The notes under the pieces: model-generated
The model's input: only the letters and a program-made list of their open reading frames with translations
Databases searched by the model: none
What the model was told of the DNA's origin: nothing
Assembly (NCBI RefSeq): GCF_003046185.1
Contig: NZ_PZZL01000002.1
Span: forward strand, 1-64,000
DNA from: Phreatobacter oligotrophus
Lineage (GTDB): Bacteria; Pseudomonadota; Alphaproteobacteria; Rhizobiales; Phreatobacteraceae
Reading direction: 5' to 3'
Length of the DNA stretch: 64,000 nucleotides
Translations under genes and position numbers: made by a program
Part shown: piece by piece, positions 1-9,136 of the stretch
Layout: the number at the start of each line of letters is the position of its first letter
How positions within the stretch are numbered: position 1 is the first letter of the stretch

Positions 1-81
1 AGCGGTTTCGATCTTGGTAGCGCATGACACGCAGTCCATTCCGCCGATGCGGTAACGGGCTCTAACTGCTGATGGCGACAT
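1..81 (-). CDS. Heavy-metal P-type ATPase, N-terminal fragment (cut by window edge)
   Basis: Only the first 27 codons lie in the window and the gene continues past the left edge. Residues 14-20 read GMDCVSC, the metal-binding CxxC motif of a heavy-metal-associated (HMA) domain, which normally opens P1B-type exporters. The ATG at 81 is preceded by a MerR-type promoter on the same strand and faces a divergent ZntR/CadR-like regulator, so an exporter of Zn, Cd or Pb is the likely identity. The fragment could instead be a free-standing HMA chaperone, since no ATPase core is visible. Confidence 0.6.
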   Translation of the reverse strand, partial: MSPSAVRARYRIGGMDCVSCATKIETA

Positions 82-126
82 CCATTTTGGCTTTCGTGGG
101 TTAATCTTCTTGCGATCCTGGCCAAC

Positions 127-157
127 ACCCTACATCCTCTAGTGACTAGAGGAGCAA
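127..157 (-). promoter_or_regulatory. MerR-type promoter/operator for the metal ATPase
   Basis: On the minus strand a -35 element TTGCTC (157-152) and a -10 element TAGGGT (132-127) are separated by 19 bp. This long spacer is typical of MerR-family activated promoters. A perfect inverted repeat, 8-bp arms around TGA, occupies 135-153 within the spacer. The site sits just upstream of the divergent merR-like start (164), so the regulator probably controls both genes. Confidence 0.75.
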
Positions 158-163
158 GCTGAA

Positions 164-592
164 ATGAAAAAGGCATTGCCGATTGGCCAGGCAGCCGCGC
201 AATCAGGCGTGCAGGTGCCGACGATCCGCTACTACGAACAGATCGGGCTGCTGCCCTCGCCCTTGCGGTCGGAAGGCAACCGGCGCCTCTACAGCGAGGC
301 GGAGATTCGGCGCCTCGCCTTCATCCGTCACGCTAGAGAGCTGGGCTTCGGGGTCGACGCGATCCGGGCGCTGCTCGCGCTTCAGGACAATCCCCAGCGG
401 TCTTGCACGGAGGCAGATGTCATAGCCCGGGCCAGGCTTGCTGACGTCGAACATCGGATCGCGTCGCTCACGGCTTTGCGCAAGGTGCTGCGGCGGATGA
501 TTACGGCGTGCGCCGGTGGATCTGTATCCGAATGCATGGTCGTCGAGATGTTGGCGGAGAATAGTCAGCTTCGCAATCCCAAAAAGGGCTAG
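164..592 (+). CDS. MerR-family regulator, ZntR/CadR-like
   Basis: This 142-residue protein has an N-terminal MerR winged helix (IRYYEQIGLL at 21-30), a long dimerisation helix and a C-terminal metal loop with Cys116 and Cys124 separated by seven residues. Cys81 sits where ZntR has Cys79, while copper sensors carry Ser there, so a divalent ion (Zn, Cd or Pb) is the inferred ligand. The gene is divergent from the P-type ATPase at 1-81, with a 19-bp-spacer promoter between them. The ATG at 164 begins directly after the operator. The local region is accessory in character, with an IS remnant downstream. Confidence 0.88.
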   Translation: MKKALPIGQAAAQSGVQVPTIRYYEQIGLLPSPLRSEGNRRLYSEAEIRRLAFIRHARELGFGVDAIRALLALQDNPQRSCTEADVIARARLADVEHRIASLTALRKVLRRMITACAGGSVSECMVVEMLAENSQLRNPKKG

Positions 593-839
593 CCACGGCA
601 GATCAGCGCGAGCCAACTCTTCACGACCGAGGAGGGACACCACGGCACTGCCGATCCCAGACGCCGATGGACTTCGCCGCCACGTTCCACCCGCGGCGGG
701 ATCAGACGCTATGCCTCGCAAATGGCTCCGCGTCTGTCGATACCGTTCAACCCGCCGACAGGGTCCAACCAACCGCCGGAACGAACTCACGGCTGACTAG
801 AAACTGGGGGCAACGTTAGGCAGATGAAGGAGTGGAGAA

Positions 840-1031
840 TGAACCGTCCCGGTTTTGCTGGAGGCTGGTTGTCTTAAGTTATGCGGCCATCGCTGTCTCT
901 GCCAACCAGGCGTAGTAGCGTTCCTCGGCCTCGGCCGGCGGGATGTTAAGGATGGGCTCAAAAAGGCGGCGCTTGTTGAACCAGTCGACCCAGGTCAGCG
1001 TCGCGAACCCGACGGAGGGCTCAATGCCAGC
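840..1031 (-). mobile_element. IS3-family insertion sequence remnant (3' end of transposase plus right end)
   Basis: A minus-strand reading frame from 1031 to the TAA at 881-879 encodes the C-terminus of an IS3-type OrfB transposase. It contains the family hallmarks VDWFNKRRLFEPI and NIPPAEAEERYY. An in-frame stop at 1034-1032 ends the open frame upstream, so only about 50 codons survive. Downstream, the sequence starting at 840 (TGAACCGTCCCGG) resembles the terminal inverted repeat of these elements. The rest of the transposase and the other end are absent, so the element is dead. Nothing recognisable is coded in 593-839. Confidence 0.75.
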
Positions 1032-1372
1032 CTAGGCCAGGCTCTCGGTTCACGGCTTTGAGGCTTCGGCGTCTTGCGCGAGAGGTCCGCGCATCCAGCA
1101 TGCCGTCTTGGCGGCGGTCGCCGAGCGCACATGAGCGCCAAGTCTTCGGGAACGAGACCCTCGACGGCATGGACCGTTGCAGCACCGTACCGGCCAAGCC
1201 CCAGATCCATGGTGCGGCTGAAGGCAATGGCACCGGCGTGAACGTCGGCCAACCTCCGGGCAAGCAGAATGGCCTCGTGTGGAGTTGCGGTTGCCTCTTC
1301 AAGGACCGGCATCAATGTGCCGTCCTTGCCCACCCCAAATGTGACGACCACGTGATAACTGATGCCACTCAT
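995..1372 (-). CDS. Small hypothetical protein, C-terminus probably replaced
   Basis: The ATG at 1372 follows a GAGGGG ribosome-binding site. The first 75 or so residues (for example HAGAIAFSRT) look like a family of short rhizobial unknowns, recognised by memory rather than by a search. After about EDLALM the sequence becomes Arg/Pro-rich and runs into the IS3 remnant in another frame. The native C-terminus therefore looks lost or frameshifted, and the gene may be a pseudogene. No function can be assigned. Confidence 0.4.
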   Translation of the reverse strand: MSGISYHVVVTFGVGKDGTLMPVLEEATATPHEAILLARRLADVHAGAIAFSRTMDLGLGRYGAATVHAVEGLVPEDLALMCARRPPPRRHAGCADLSRKTPKPQSREPRAWPRLALSPPSGSRR

Positions 1373-1755
1373 ACGCGACCCCTCGGTACAAGAACAAAGA
1401 GTGAACATAGCGCCTGGCGGTTGCGGTTAAGTCAACCCAATAGAACGAAGACAGATTTCCATGCTGACACGCAGCGGCATAGCTCGGTGCGGAGAACACC
1501 TGTCAGCAGGTGAATGCGCGGGGCGGATTAGGTCTACGCACATACTCCACCCGCCCCTTCTGTTTTGTTCTCGACAGATCGGAGGAGATTACATTGACAG
1601 AGAACTTCCGTCGGAAAAACAATATACGGACCAATCACTTCTGGAAACGGACTCGGATATAATCGCCAGAAAGCCAGTCGGGACTCCGCTGCAATCAGTA
1701 ATGAGACTCCGTTGCTGGCGAATCGTGATGATCGGAAGTTCGTCTTCTCAGCCAG
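1373..1755. other. Gene-poor junction stretch
   Basis: No convincing gene is present. Base composition is visibly less GC-rich than in the rest of the window. A GGGGCGG/CCGCCCC inverted repeat (1520-1526 and 1551-1557) followed by a T-rich run may be a weak plus-strand terminator. A 22-codon TTG-started frame at 1594-1662 behind GGAGGA is too short to support. The stretch ends where the truncated flavoprotein gene begins, so it is probably the border of inserted or rearranged DNA. Confidence 0.4.
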
Positions 1756-2535
1756 TTAGAGCGGATGTGGGACTCCGATCAGAGAACGCCTACTAAGCAG
1801 CTGGAAGCGGGCGAGCAGCATGGCCGCGACCTCCTGCGGGGTGCGCTCCAGATGCTGGCGCGACCAGGCGGGCGTGGCATGGATCACATAGGTGGTCGAC
1901 CCGGCGGCCCGCCCGGGCTTAGAGGAATCGGCCGCAATCCAGGCGATGGCCTCGTCGGTCGGCCGCAGCGAGACGCCGATCGGATCGTCGATGGCGCCAA
2001 AGGCGATCATCAGCGCCCAGCAGGGGGCGTAGCGGGCCCGCGCCGTGCCGGACCAGTCGATTCCCGCCGAGGCGAGGATCGGGGCAGCCTGCGGGGCCGG
2101 CGTCGCGACGATGACGCCGTCGAAGCCCTCGGGCGGCGTCTCATAGCCCTCGGCGGAGGCGATCCGCCAGCGCGCGCCGTCGCGGTCGAGGCGGGTGACG
2201 GTCTGGCTCGGGATGATCGACAGGCCGCGGGCGAAGGCCCGGCCGACGGCGCTCATGCCAGGCGTGCCGACATAGCCGACCTCGCCCCAGGCGGCGGCGC
2301 CGCCATCGCCCACCAGGGCCTCGACCTCGCGGACGAAGCCGTCGCCGCGGGCGGTGAAGAACTGCGCGCCATGATCGAACTGTAGGCCTTCGGCACGGCG
2401 CGTCGCCATCCGGCCGCCGACGCCGCGGCTCTTGTCAAAGATGCTGACGTCGCACCCTGCCCCCGCCAGGCGCCGGGCGGCCGCAAGGCCCGCCATGCCA
2501 CCACCGATCACTGCCCACCGTCGCGTCATGCGCAT
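1756..2535 (-). CDS. FAD-dependent oxidoreductase (renalase/amine-oxidase-like), 3' truncated
   Basis: This 259-residue protein starts with a Rossmann FAD-binding motif (VIGGGMAGLAAARRL, about 8-22) and the FDKSRGVGGRMATRR stretch typical of NAD/FAD-dependent oxidoreductases of the renalase/protoporphyrinogen-oxidase superfamily. Family members usually run to about 310-330 residues. Here similarity stops near LLARFQLL and is followed by a short unrelated tail ending at 1756, so the last 60 or so residues, which help close the FAD site, are missing. The break coincides with the edge of the accessory DNA. It is probably inactive and could be called a pseudogene. Confidence 0.75.
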   Translation of the reverse strand: MRMTRRWAVIGGGMAGLAAARRLAGAGCDVSIFDKSRGVGGRMATRRAEGLQFDHGAQFFTARGDGFVREVEALVGDGGAAAWGEVGYVGTPGMSAVGRAFARGLSIIPSQTVTRLDRDGARWRIASAEGYETPPEGFDGVIVATPAPQAAPILASAGIDWSGTARARYAPCWALMIAFGAIDDPIGVSLRPTDEAIAWIAADSSKPGRAAGSTTYVIHATPAWSRQHLERTPQEVAAMLLARFQLLSRRSLIGVPHPL

Positions 2536-2655
2536 GCCCTGTCATCGCTGCTCATCAGGGTCTACGCGCCAGAAGCGCTGGGCGATCAAATGCGGGCGGC
2601 AATTTTGTGCTGATGGCCCGCTACATCCCCCGCGCACGAGGCCGGCAGAGCCGTG

Positions 2656-3441
2656 TCAGCCGGCCAGCAGCGCGCCATAGCCCTCGCGCTTTGCCGTGAC
2701 GCCGGCGAGGCGCAAGGCATTCCACAGGCTCGCCTGATTGGCCGTCACGACCGGCCGCCCGAGCCGCGCTTCCAGCTCGGCGATGATGCCGACGCAGCGG
2801 AAGCCGGTGCCTGCGAGAAGGATGCCATCGGCATGGGCCGGGCATTGTTCGAGCACCTGCGCCATCAGCCCTTCGGTCTCCTGCGCCGTCGCCATGCCTG
2901 CGGGATAGAGCCCGTCGGGCGGCAGCGCGTCCCAGGGCGCAGGCGGCCGGTAGCGCCAGATGGCCGATGCGGGCGTGCCATATCCGTCGAGATAGCGGCC
3001 GGCGGCGGTGAGCACGCTGTCCGACATCCAGGCGGGCATGACCAGGAACGGCCGGGTCACACCGAGATGGGCGAGCGCCGCGCGCACGTCGGCGCCGTTG
3101 GTGGTCGGGCGAACCTTCGGGCCCAGCGCTGCGCCAAGCGCCGTGATCGTCGCCTCGTCCCAGCCCGGACCGCCGACGAGGCTGCTGGAGGAATGGCCGA
3201 GCACCGCCACGTCGACGCCGATGGCCACGAAATCACGGCAGCCGCGGACGAGATCTTCACACAGCGTGACCCCTGTCCTGTCGGTGGTCCAGGGCGCCCA
3301 GGGCGACCCGGCGGTGACGCGGGCGGCATGGATCGACACGCCCGCCGGGGCCATGGCCCACCATTCGGCCTCGGGCACCACCTCGCGGCCGACAATGAAC
3401 ATGCCGATGCGCGCGAGTTCTCCCCAATTGTCCTTGGCCAT
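2656..3441 (-). CDS. Asp/Glu racemase superfamily enzyme (maleate isomerase / arylmalonate decarboxylase-like)
   Basis: This 261-residue protein has the two-lobed pattern of the Asp/Glu racemase superfamily: a VLGHSSSSLVGG segment in the first half and a GTGFRC segment with a candidate catalytic Cys in the second. The nearest functional types known to me are maleate cis-trans isomerase and arylmalonate decarboxylase; the substrate cannot be read from the sequence. The ATG at 3441 was chosen because GGAGG precedes it, whereas the longer frame to 3510 has an atypical Arg-rich extension. It is divergent from the amidase and peptide-type importer genes, which suggests a shared catabolic role. Confidence 0.7.
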   Translation of the reverse strand: MAKDNWGELARIGMFIVGREVVPEAEWWAMAPAGVSIHAARVTAGSPWAPWTTDRTGVTLCEDLVRGCRDFVAIGVDVAVLGHSSSSLVGGPGWDEATITALGAALGPKVRPTTNGADVRAALAHLGVTRPFLVMPAWMSDSVLTAAGRYLDGYGTPASAIWRYRPPAPWDALPPDGLYPAGMATAQETEGLMAQVLEQCPAHADGILLAGTGFRCVGIIAELEARLGRPVVTANQASLWNALRLAGVTAKREGYGALLAG

Positions 3442-3552
3442 GCGAGCGCCTCCCCTCCCCCGGTTGGATCGCGGAGAGGGCGCGAGGTCAAGCAGGGCCT
3501 TGCCAATCATTCCATTATGATGGAATCATCATCTCTCTTGAGAGAGAATGGC

Positions 3553-3915
3553 ATGCGATTGAGACGGCAGCGGCGGATCGGACCATTGGCGGCAGCGACT
3601 GCCCGGGTTCGCCTGCCCTCGGCCGGTCACAATGGCGGCCCGCCGCTCGAGGAGGAGACGCATACCCCGCCCTGGGGCAAGGGCGAGATCCAGCGCTTTC
3701 TCCACTGGAAGCGCGCCCATGCCGAGGTCTGGAAGAAGGTCTCGCCCGACGTGATGCGCTTCCGGATGGAGAAGGCCGACCGGCTCGGCCTCACCTATGA
3801 GGAATACACGCTGGAGATCCTCGAGCGGGGCATCCACCTGCAGGTCGAGGACGTGGAGCGGATCGCCGCCATCAAGGCCGCGCGCAAGGGCCGGCGGCGC
3901 CGACGCCACGCCTGA
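3553..3915 (+). CDS. Conserved small hypothetical protein with HNGGPPL motif
   Basis: About 120 residues. An Arg-rich start leads to SAGHNGGPPLEEE, a motif recurrent in short Hyphomicrobiales proteins of unknown function. An amphipathic helical region follows (about 45-100, FLHWKRAHAEVWKKV and DRLGLTYEEYTLEILERG), then a strongly basic tail ending RRRRRHA. The basic ends could bind nucleic acid, but that is conjecture. Alternative in-frame ATGs lie at 3517 and 3520; 3553 follows a GAGAGAG stretch and starts MRLRRQRR. It sits between divergent genes of the amidase/transporter locus. Confidence 0.55.
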   Translation: MRLRRQRRIGPLAAATARVRLPSAGHNGGPPLEEETHTPPWGKGEIQRFLHWKRAHAEVWKKVSPDVMRFRMEKADRLGLTYEEYTLEILERGIHLQVEDVERIAAIKAARKGRRRRRHA

Positions 3916-4006
3916 CCGCCCTCTCCCCTCCACGCATGAAGGCTGCGCGGATGCGCCCCTTGACCATGGGGTGGTGCGCCGTGCCAGCCTCCTGTCAGGA
4001 GCCCCC

Positions 4007-5446
4007 ATGACCGTACACGCCACCGCCATCTCCGATCTCGATGCCTTCGCGCTGGGAGAGGCCTTCCGAAAAAGGCGCCTGTCACCGGTGGAGGTGGCGA
4101 AAGACGCCCTCGACCGGGCCGAGGCGAGCCAATCCACCGTCAACGCCTTCGCGCTGATCGACCGCGAGCGGACGCTCGGCTGGGCGCGCGAATCGGAGGC
4201 GCGCTGGGCGAAGGGCGAGCCGCTCGGCCCCTTCGACGGTGTCGGGGTGACGATCAAGGACAACATGGCGGTCGAAGGCTGGCCGTCGATGAAGGGGTCG
4301 AAGGTCGCGCCCGCGGCCCCGGTGACCTTCGACGCGCCGGTCACTGCGCGCTGCAAGGAAGCCGGTCTCGTCATTCTCGGCACGACCACCATGCCGGAAT
4401 TCGGCTGGATCGGCCTGTCGACCTCTCCCCTCACCGGCCACACCCGCAATCCCTGGAACCTCGACCGCACCGCCGGCGGCTCGACCTCGGGCGGCGCCGT
4501 CGCCGCGGCGCTCGGCATCGGGCGCTTTCATCTGGGCTCGGACGGGCTGGGCTCGATCCGCATCCCCGCCGCCTTCTGCGGCGTCTCGGGCATCAAGGCG
4601 ACCTATGGACGGGTGCCGGCCTATCCGATCTCGGTCATGGGCGAGCTCGCCCATCTCGGCCCCATCGCCCGCGATGTCAGGGAGGTGGCAGCTCTTCTCA
4701 CCATCCTCTCCGGCCCCGATGCGCGCGATCCCATGGCCTGGAACACGCCGGCGCCCGACTACGGCGTCGGCATCAATGACGGGGTGCGGGGCCTGCGGAT
4801 CGCCTATTCGCCGCGCCTTGGCTTCGTGAAGAAGCTCGACCCCCAGGTGGAGCGGGCGGTCGCGGCTGCGGCGGCGACCTTCGCCGCCATGGGCGCCATC
4901 GTCGAGGAGGTCGACCCGCCGCTGGAAGACCCGGCCCCCATCGCCTGGGACATCTGGAATGCCGGCGCGGCGCTCGCCCTGTCGGCCTTCACGCCGGAGC
5001 AGCGCCGCCAGATGGATCCCGGCCTCGTCGCCTGCGCCGAGACCGGTTCTCGCTTCCCCGCCTCCGCCCTGATCGACGCCCTGCTCTATCGCAGGACCAA
5101 GGCGGTGATCGCCATGGCCGGCTTCTTCGAGCGCTACGACCTGATGATCACCCCGACCATGCCGACGGGCGCCATTCCGCTCGGGGCCGACCTGCCGCCG
5201 CCGGGTTTTGCCGGTCAGTCGGAATGGGGACCCCTCTGGACGGACTGGTGCCCCTACACGCCGCCGTTCAACGTCACGCAGCAGCCCGCCGGAACGGTGC
5301 CCTGCGGACTCGATGGCGACGGCCTGCCGATCGGCCTGCAGATCGTCGGCTGGAAGCGCCAGGAGGCGACCGTGCTCAGGGCCATGCGGGCCTTCGAATC
5401 CGAGCGCCCGCCGGCGCGCGTCCCGATGCCGCACCGTCCAGCCTAA
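4007..5446 (+). CDS. Amidase, amidase-signature family
   Basis: This 479-residue protein hydrolyses amide bonds, by family. The Ser-cisSer-Lys triad is complete: Lys84 in VTIKDN, Ser159 in the Gly/Ser-rich GGSTSGG, and nucleophile Ser183 in GLGSIRIP. Length is normal for the family. The ATG at 4007 yields a typical N-terminus with an early helix (FALGEAFRKRRLSPVEV). It lies 148 bp upstream of a periplasmic binding protein and a full Dpp/Opp-type importer, which probably supply its substrate (a peptide, amide or acylated amino acid). The natural substrate is unknown. Confidence 0.92.
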   Translation: MTVHATAISDLDAFALGEAFRKRRLSPVEVAKDALDRAEASQSTVNAFALIDRERTLGWARESEARWAKGEPLGPFDGVGVTIKDNMAVEGWPSMKGSKVAPAAPVTFDAPVTARCKEAGLVILGTTTMPEFGWIGLSTSPLTGHTRNPWNLDRTAGGSTSGGAVAAALGIGRFHLGSDGLGSIRIPAAFCGVSGIKATYGRVPAYPISVMGELAHLGPIARDVREVAALLTILSGPDARDPMAWNTPAPDYGVGINDGVRGLRIAYSPRLGFVKKLDPQVERAVAAAAATFAAMGAIVEEVDPPLEDPAPIAWDIWNAGAALALSAFTPEQRRQMDPGLVACAETGSRFPASALIDALLYRRTKAVIAMAGFFERYDLMITPTMPTGAIPLGADLPPPGFAGQSEWGPLWTDWCPYTPPFNVTQQPAGTVPCGLDGDGLPIGLQIVGWKRQEATVLRAMRAFESERPPARVPMPHRPA

Positions 5447-5594
5447 GCATCAGACGACTGCACGGTTTTTGCGCGACTGTTGCCTGCGCAACGGGATTGA
5501 CACCCTCTTACCAACCATCGTCTCATCCGGTCTCAGTGCGGTCAGGGATCGGCTTGCACAAGGTCCAGCCGTGTCGTTCCAGGGGAGAGTGGTC

Positions 5595-7199
5595 ATGAAA
5601 TCCGTCAAGTTGTCCCGCCGCAGCGTCGTGGCAGGTGCCGCGGCTGCCGGCGCGCTGGCAGGGGCCTCGGGCGCTTCGGCGCAGGGCGCCGCCAATGTCC
5701 TGCGCGTCGTCATGCATTCCGACCTGCGCATCATCGATCCGATCTGGACGACCGCCTACATCGTCCGCAACCACGGCTACATGATCTACGACACGCTCTT
5801 CGCGCTCGACTCGAAGGGCCAGGTCCAGCCGCAGATGGTGGACCGCTACACGGTCAGCGACGACAAGCTCACCTACACCTTCGTGCTGCGCGACGGCCTG
5901 ATGTGGCACGACAACCAGCCCGTCACCACCGCCGACATCATCCCGTCGATCCGCCGCTGGGCCGCCCGCGACCCGCTCGGCCAGACGGTCATGGGCTTCA
6001 TCGCCTCGATGGACGCCAAAGACCCCAAGACCTTCGAGATCAAGCTGAAGGAGCCGACGGGCCTGCTCATCTTCGCCCTCGGCAAGCCGTCCTCGAACGT
6101 GCCCTTCATGATGCCGAAGCGCGTCGCCGAGACCGACCCGCAGACGCAGATCACCGAGTTCGTGGGCTCCGGCCCCTTCATGTTCGTGCGTGACGAGTGG
6201 AAGCCGGGCGACCGGGCGGTCTACGCCAAGTTCCAGGGCTATCGTCCGCGTTCCGAGCCGGCTTCCGGCCTCGCCGGCGGCAAGGTCGCCAAGGTCGACC
6301 GCGTCGAGTGGCGCGTCATCACCGACCAGCAGCAGGCGATCAACGCGCTGCAGGCCGGCGAGATCGACCTGATCGAGGCGCCGAGCCATGACCTGCTGCC
6401 GCTGCTGAAGTCGGACCGCAACGTCAAGCTGCACAACTGGAACGTGCTCGGCAATCAGTACACCCTGCGCTTCAACCACACGACCGCGCCGTTCAACAAC
6501 CCGAAGATCCGCCAGGCGGCGCTCTATGCGCTGAACCAGGAGGACTTCCTGAAGGCGACCATCGGCGATCCCGAGTACTACAAGGTCTGCAAGGCCATGT
6601 TCGTCTGCGGCTCGCCGCTCGAGACGCTGGCCGGCATGGAAGACAAGCTCGAGAGCAACTTCGCCAAGGCGCGCCAGCTCCTCCAGGAGGCCGGCTATGC
6701 CCGCGAGCCGGTGGTGCTGCTGCACTCGACCGACCTGCAGGTGCTCACCAACCTCGCCCCGGTCGCCAAGGCGCTGTTCGAGCGCGCCGGCTTCGTCGTC
6801 GACATGCAGTCGATGGACTGGCAGACGGTCGTCGCCCGCCGCGTGAAGCGCGATCCGCCGACGCAGGGCGGCTGGTCGGCCATGCTCACCTCGTGGGTCG
6901 CCGCCGACATCCTCAACCCGGTCATGGCCGGCTTCTTCAACGCCTCGGGCGACCGTGCCGCCTTCGGCTGGCCGAACGACCCGGAGATCGAGGCACTGCG
7001 CGCCCGGTTCGCCCGCGCCGGCTCGGAAGCCGAGCAGAAGCAGATCGCCGAGGCGGTGCAGCGCCGCGTCGCCGAAGCTCCGACCCATGTCCACCTGGGT
7101 CAGTGGTACCAGCCGGGCGCCCACCGGTCGAACATCTCGGGCTGGCTGGAAGCGCCGGCCCCGGTGTTCTGGAACATCGAGAAGGGCCGCGGCGCTTGA
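5595..7199 (+). CDS. ABC transporter substrate-binding protein, peptide/nickel family 5
   Basis: This 534-residue periplasmic solute receptor of the DppA/OppA type opens with KLSRRSVVAG (about 5-14) and a hydrophobic Ala-rich stretch ending ASAQG, a twin-arginine-like signal peptide. The body has family-5 features, such as TYTFVLRDGLMWHDNQPVTTADI and LNQEDFLKATIGDP. AGGGGAG precedes the ATG. It is the first gene of a transporter operon with two permeases and a fused double ATPase, just after an amidase. Ligand specificity cannot be told from the sequence. Confidence 0.93.
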   Translation: MKSVKLSRRSVVAGAAAAGALAGASGASAQGAANVLRVVMHSDLRIIDPIWTTAYIVRNHGYMIYDTLFALDSKGQVQPQMVDRYTVSDDKLTYTFVLRDGLMWHDNQPVTTADIIPSIRRWAARDPLGQTVMGFIASMDAKDPKTFEIKLKEPTGLLIFALGKPSSNVPFMMPKRVAETDPQTQITEFVGSGPFMFVRDEWKPGDRAVYAKFQGYRPRSEPASGLAGGKVAKVDRVEWRVITDQQQAINALQAGEIDLIEAPSHDLLPLLKSDRNVKLHNWNVLGNQYTLRFNHTTAPFNNPKIRQAALYALNQEDFLKATIGDPEYYKVCKAMFVCGSPLETLAGMEDKLESNFAKARQLLQEAGYAREPVVLLHSTDLQVLTNLAPVAKALFERAGFVVDMQSMDWQTVVARRVKRDPPTQGGWSAMLTSWVAADILNPVMAGFFNASGDRAAFGWPNDPEIEALRARFARAGSEAEQKQIAEAVQRRVAEAPTHVHLGQWYQPGAHRSNISGWLEAPAPVFWNIEKGRGA

Positions 7200-7265
7200 G
7201 CATGTGACGACCGGCGGCCGGGTACTCCGGCCGCCGTCTCCTCATTGCCACAGGCCTTTTCGATC

Positions 7266-8203
<938 letters not shown>

Positions 8204-8207
<4 letters not shown>

Positions 8208-9136
8208 CCGCCCCAGCCTCTTCTTCGCCCGTGGCGGAAACCGCAGTCCCGTTGCCCGCCAAGCCGACCGTCTGGCGCAAGCTGCTGCGCAGCCCCAATG
8301 TCATCGTCGGCATCGCCATCGTGCTGGTGATGGTCTTCATCGGCCTCATCGCGCCGCTCATCGCCACGTCCGATCCGACGGCCATCAATCCCGGCGCGCG
8401 CAACCGCGTGCCCATGGCCACCAGCACCATGCGGATGGATGACGGCACGCGCGCCACCGTCACCCACTACATGGGCACGGACACGCTCGGCCGGGACGTC
8501 TTCTCCCGCGTCGTCTATGGCGCCCGCGTCTCCATCTTCATCGGCATTTCCGTCGCCATCCTCTCGGTCAGCATCGGCCTGGTGATCGGCATGGCAGCCG
8601 GCTACTTCCGCTGGCTCGACAGCATCATCATGCGGATCATGGACGGGCTCATGGCGATCCCCGCCATCCTGCTCGCCATCGCCGTCGTGTCGCTGTCACG
8701 CGCGGGGCTCGCCTCCGTCATCATCGCCATCGTGGTGCCAGAGGTCCCACGCGTCGTGCGCCTCGTCCGATCCGTGGTGCTGTCGGTGCGCGAGGAGCCC
8801 TATGTGGAGGCCGCCGTCACCGCCGGCACGCCGACGCTGAAGCTCATCATCCGCCACATCCTGCCGAACACGGTGGCGCCGCTCATCGTCCAGGGCACCT
8901 TCATCTGCGCTTCGGCGATCCTGGTGGAGGCGATCCTGTCCTTCCTCGGCATCGGCATCCCGCCGGATGTGCCGACCTGGGGGAACATCATGGCGGAGGG
9001 CCGCCAGCTCTTCCGCATCTTCCCCCACAACATCCTCTATCCGGGCATCTTCCTCGCCCTCACGGTGCTCGCCGTGAACATGCTCGGCGACGGGCTGCGC
9101 GACACGCTCGATCCGAAAATGGAGAAGCGCGGATGA
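8204..9136 (+). CDS. ABC transporter permease, DppC/OppC-like
   Basis: This 310-residue partner permease has a DppC-type N-terminal cytoplasmic stretch, a first membrane helix (VIVGIAIVLVMVFIGLIAPL), the MGTDTLGRDVFSRVVYGARVS region and the C-terminal LSFLGIGIPPDVPTWGNI signature. No ATG fits. The TTG at 8204 overlaps the upstream TGA (TTGA), implying translational coupling; a GTG at 8231 is the alternative. It ends in an ATGA overlap with the ATPase gene. Confidence 0.9.

Noticed and set aside
1594-1662. 22-codon TTG-started plus-strand frame behind GGAGGA
   Set aside because: Too short, AT-rich context, no support beyond a ribosome-binding-like sequence.
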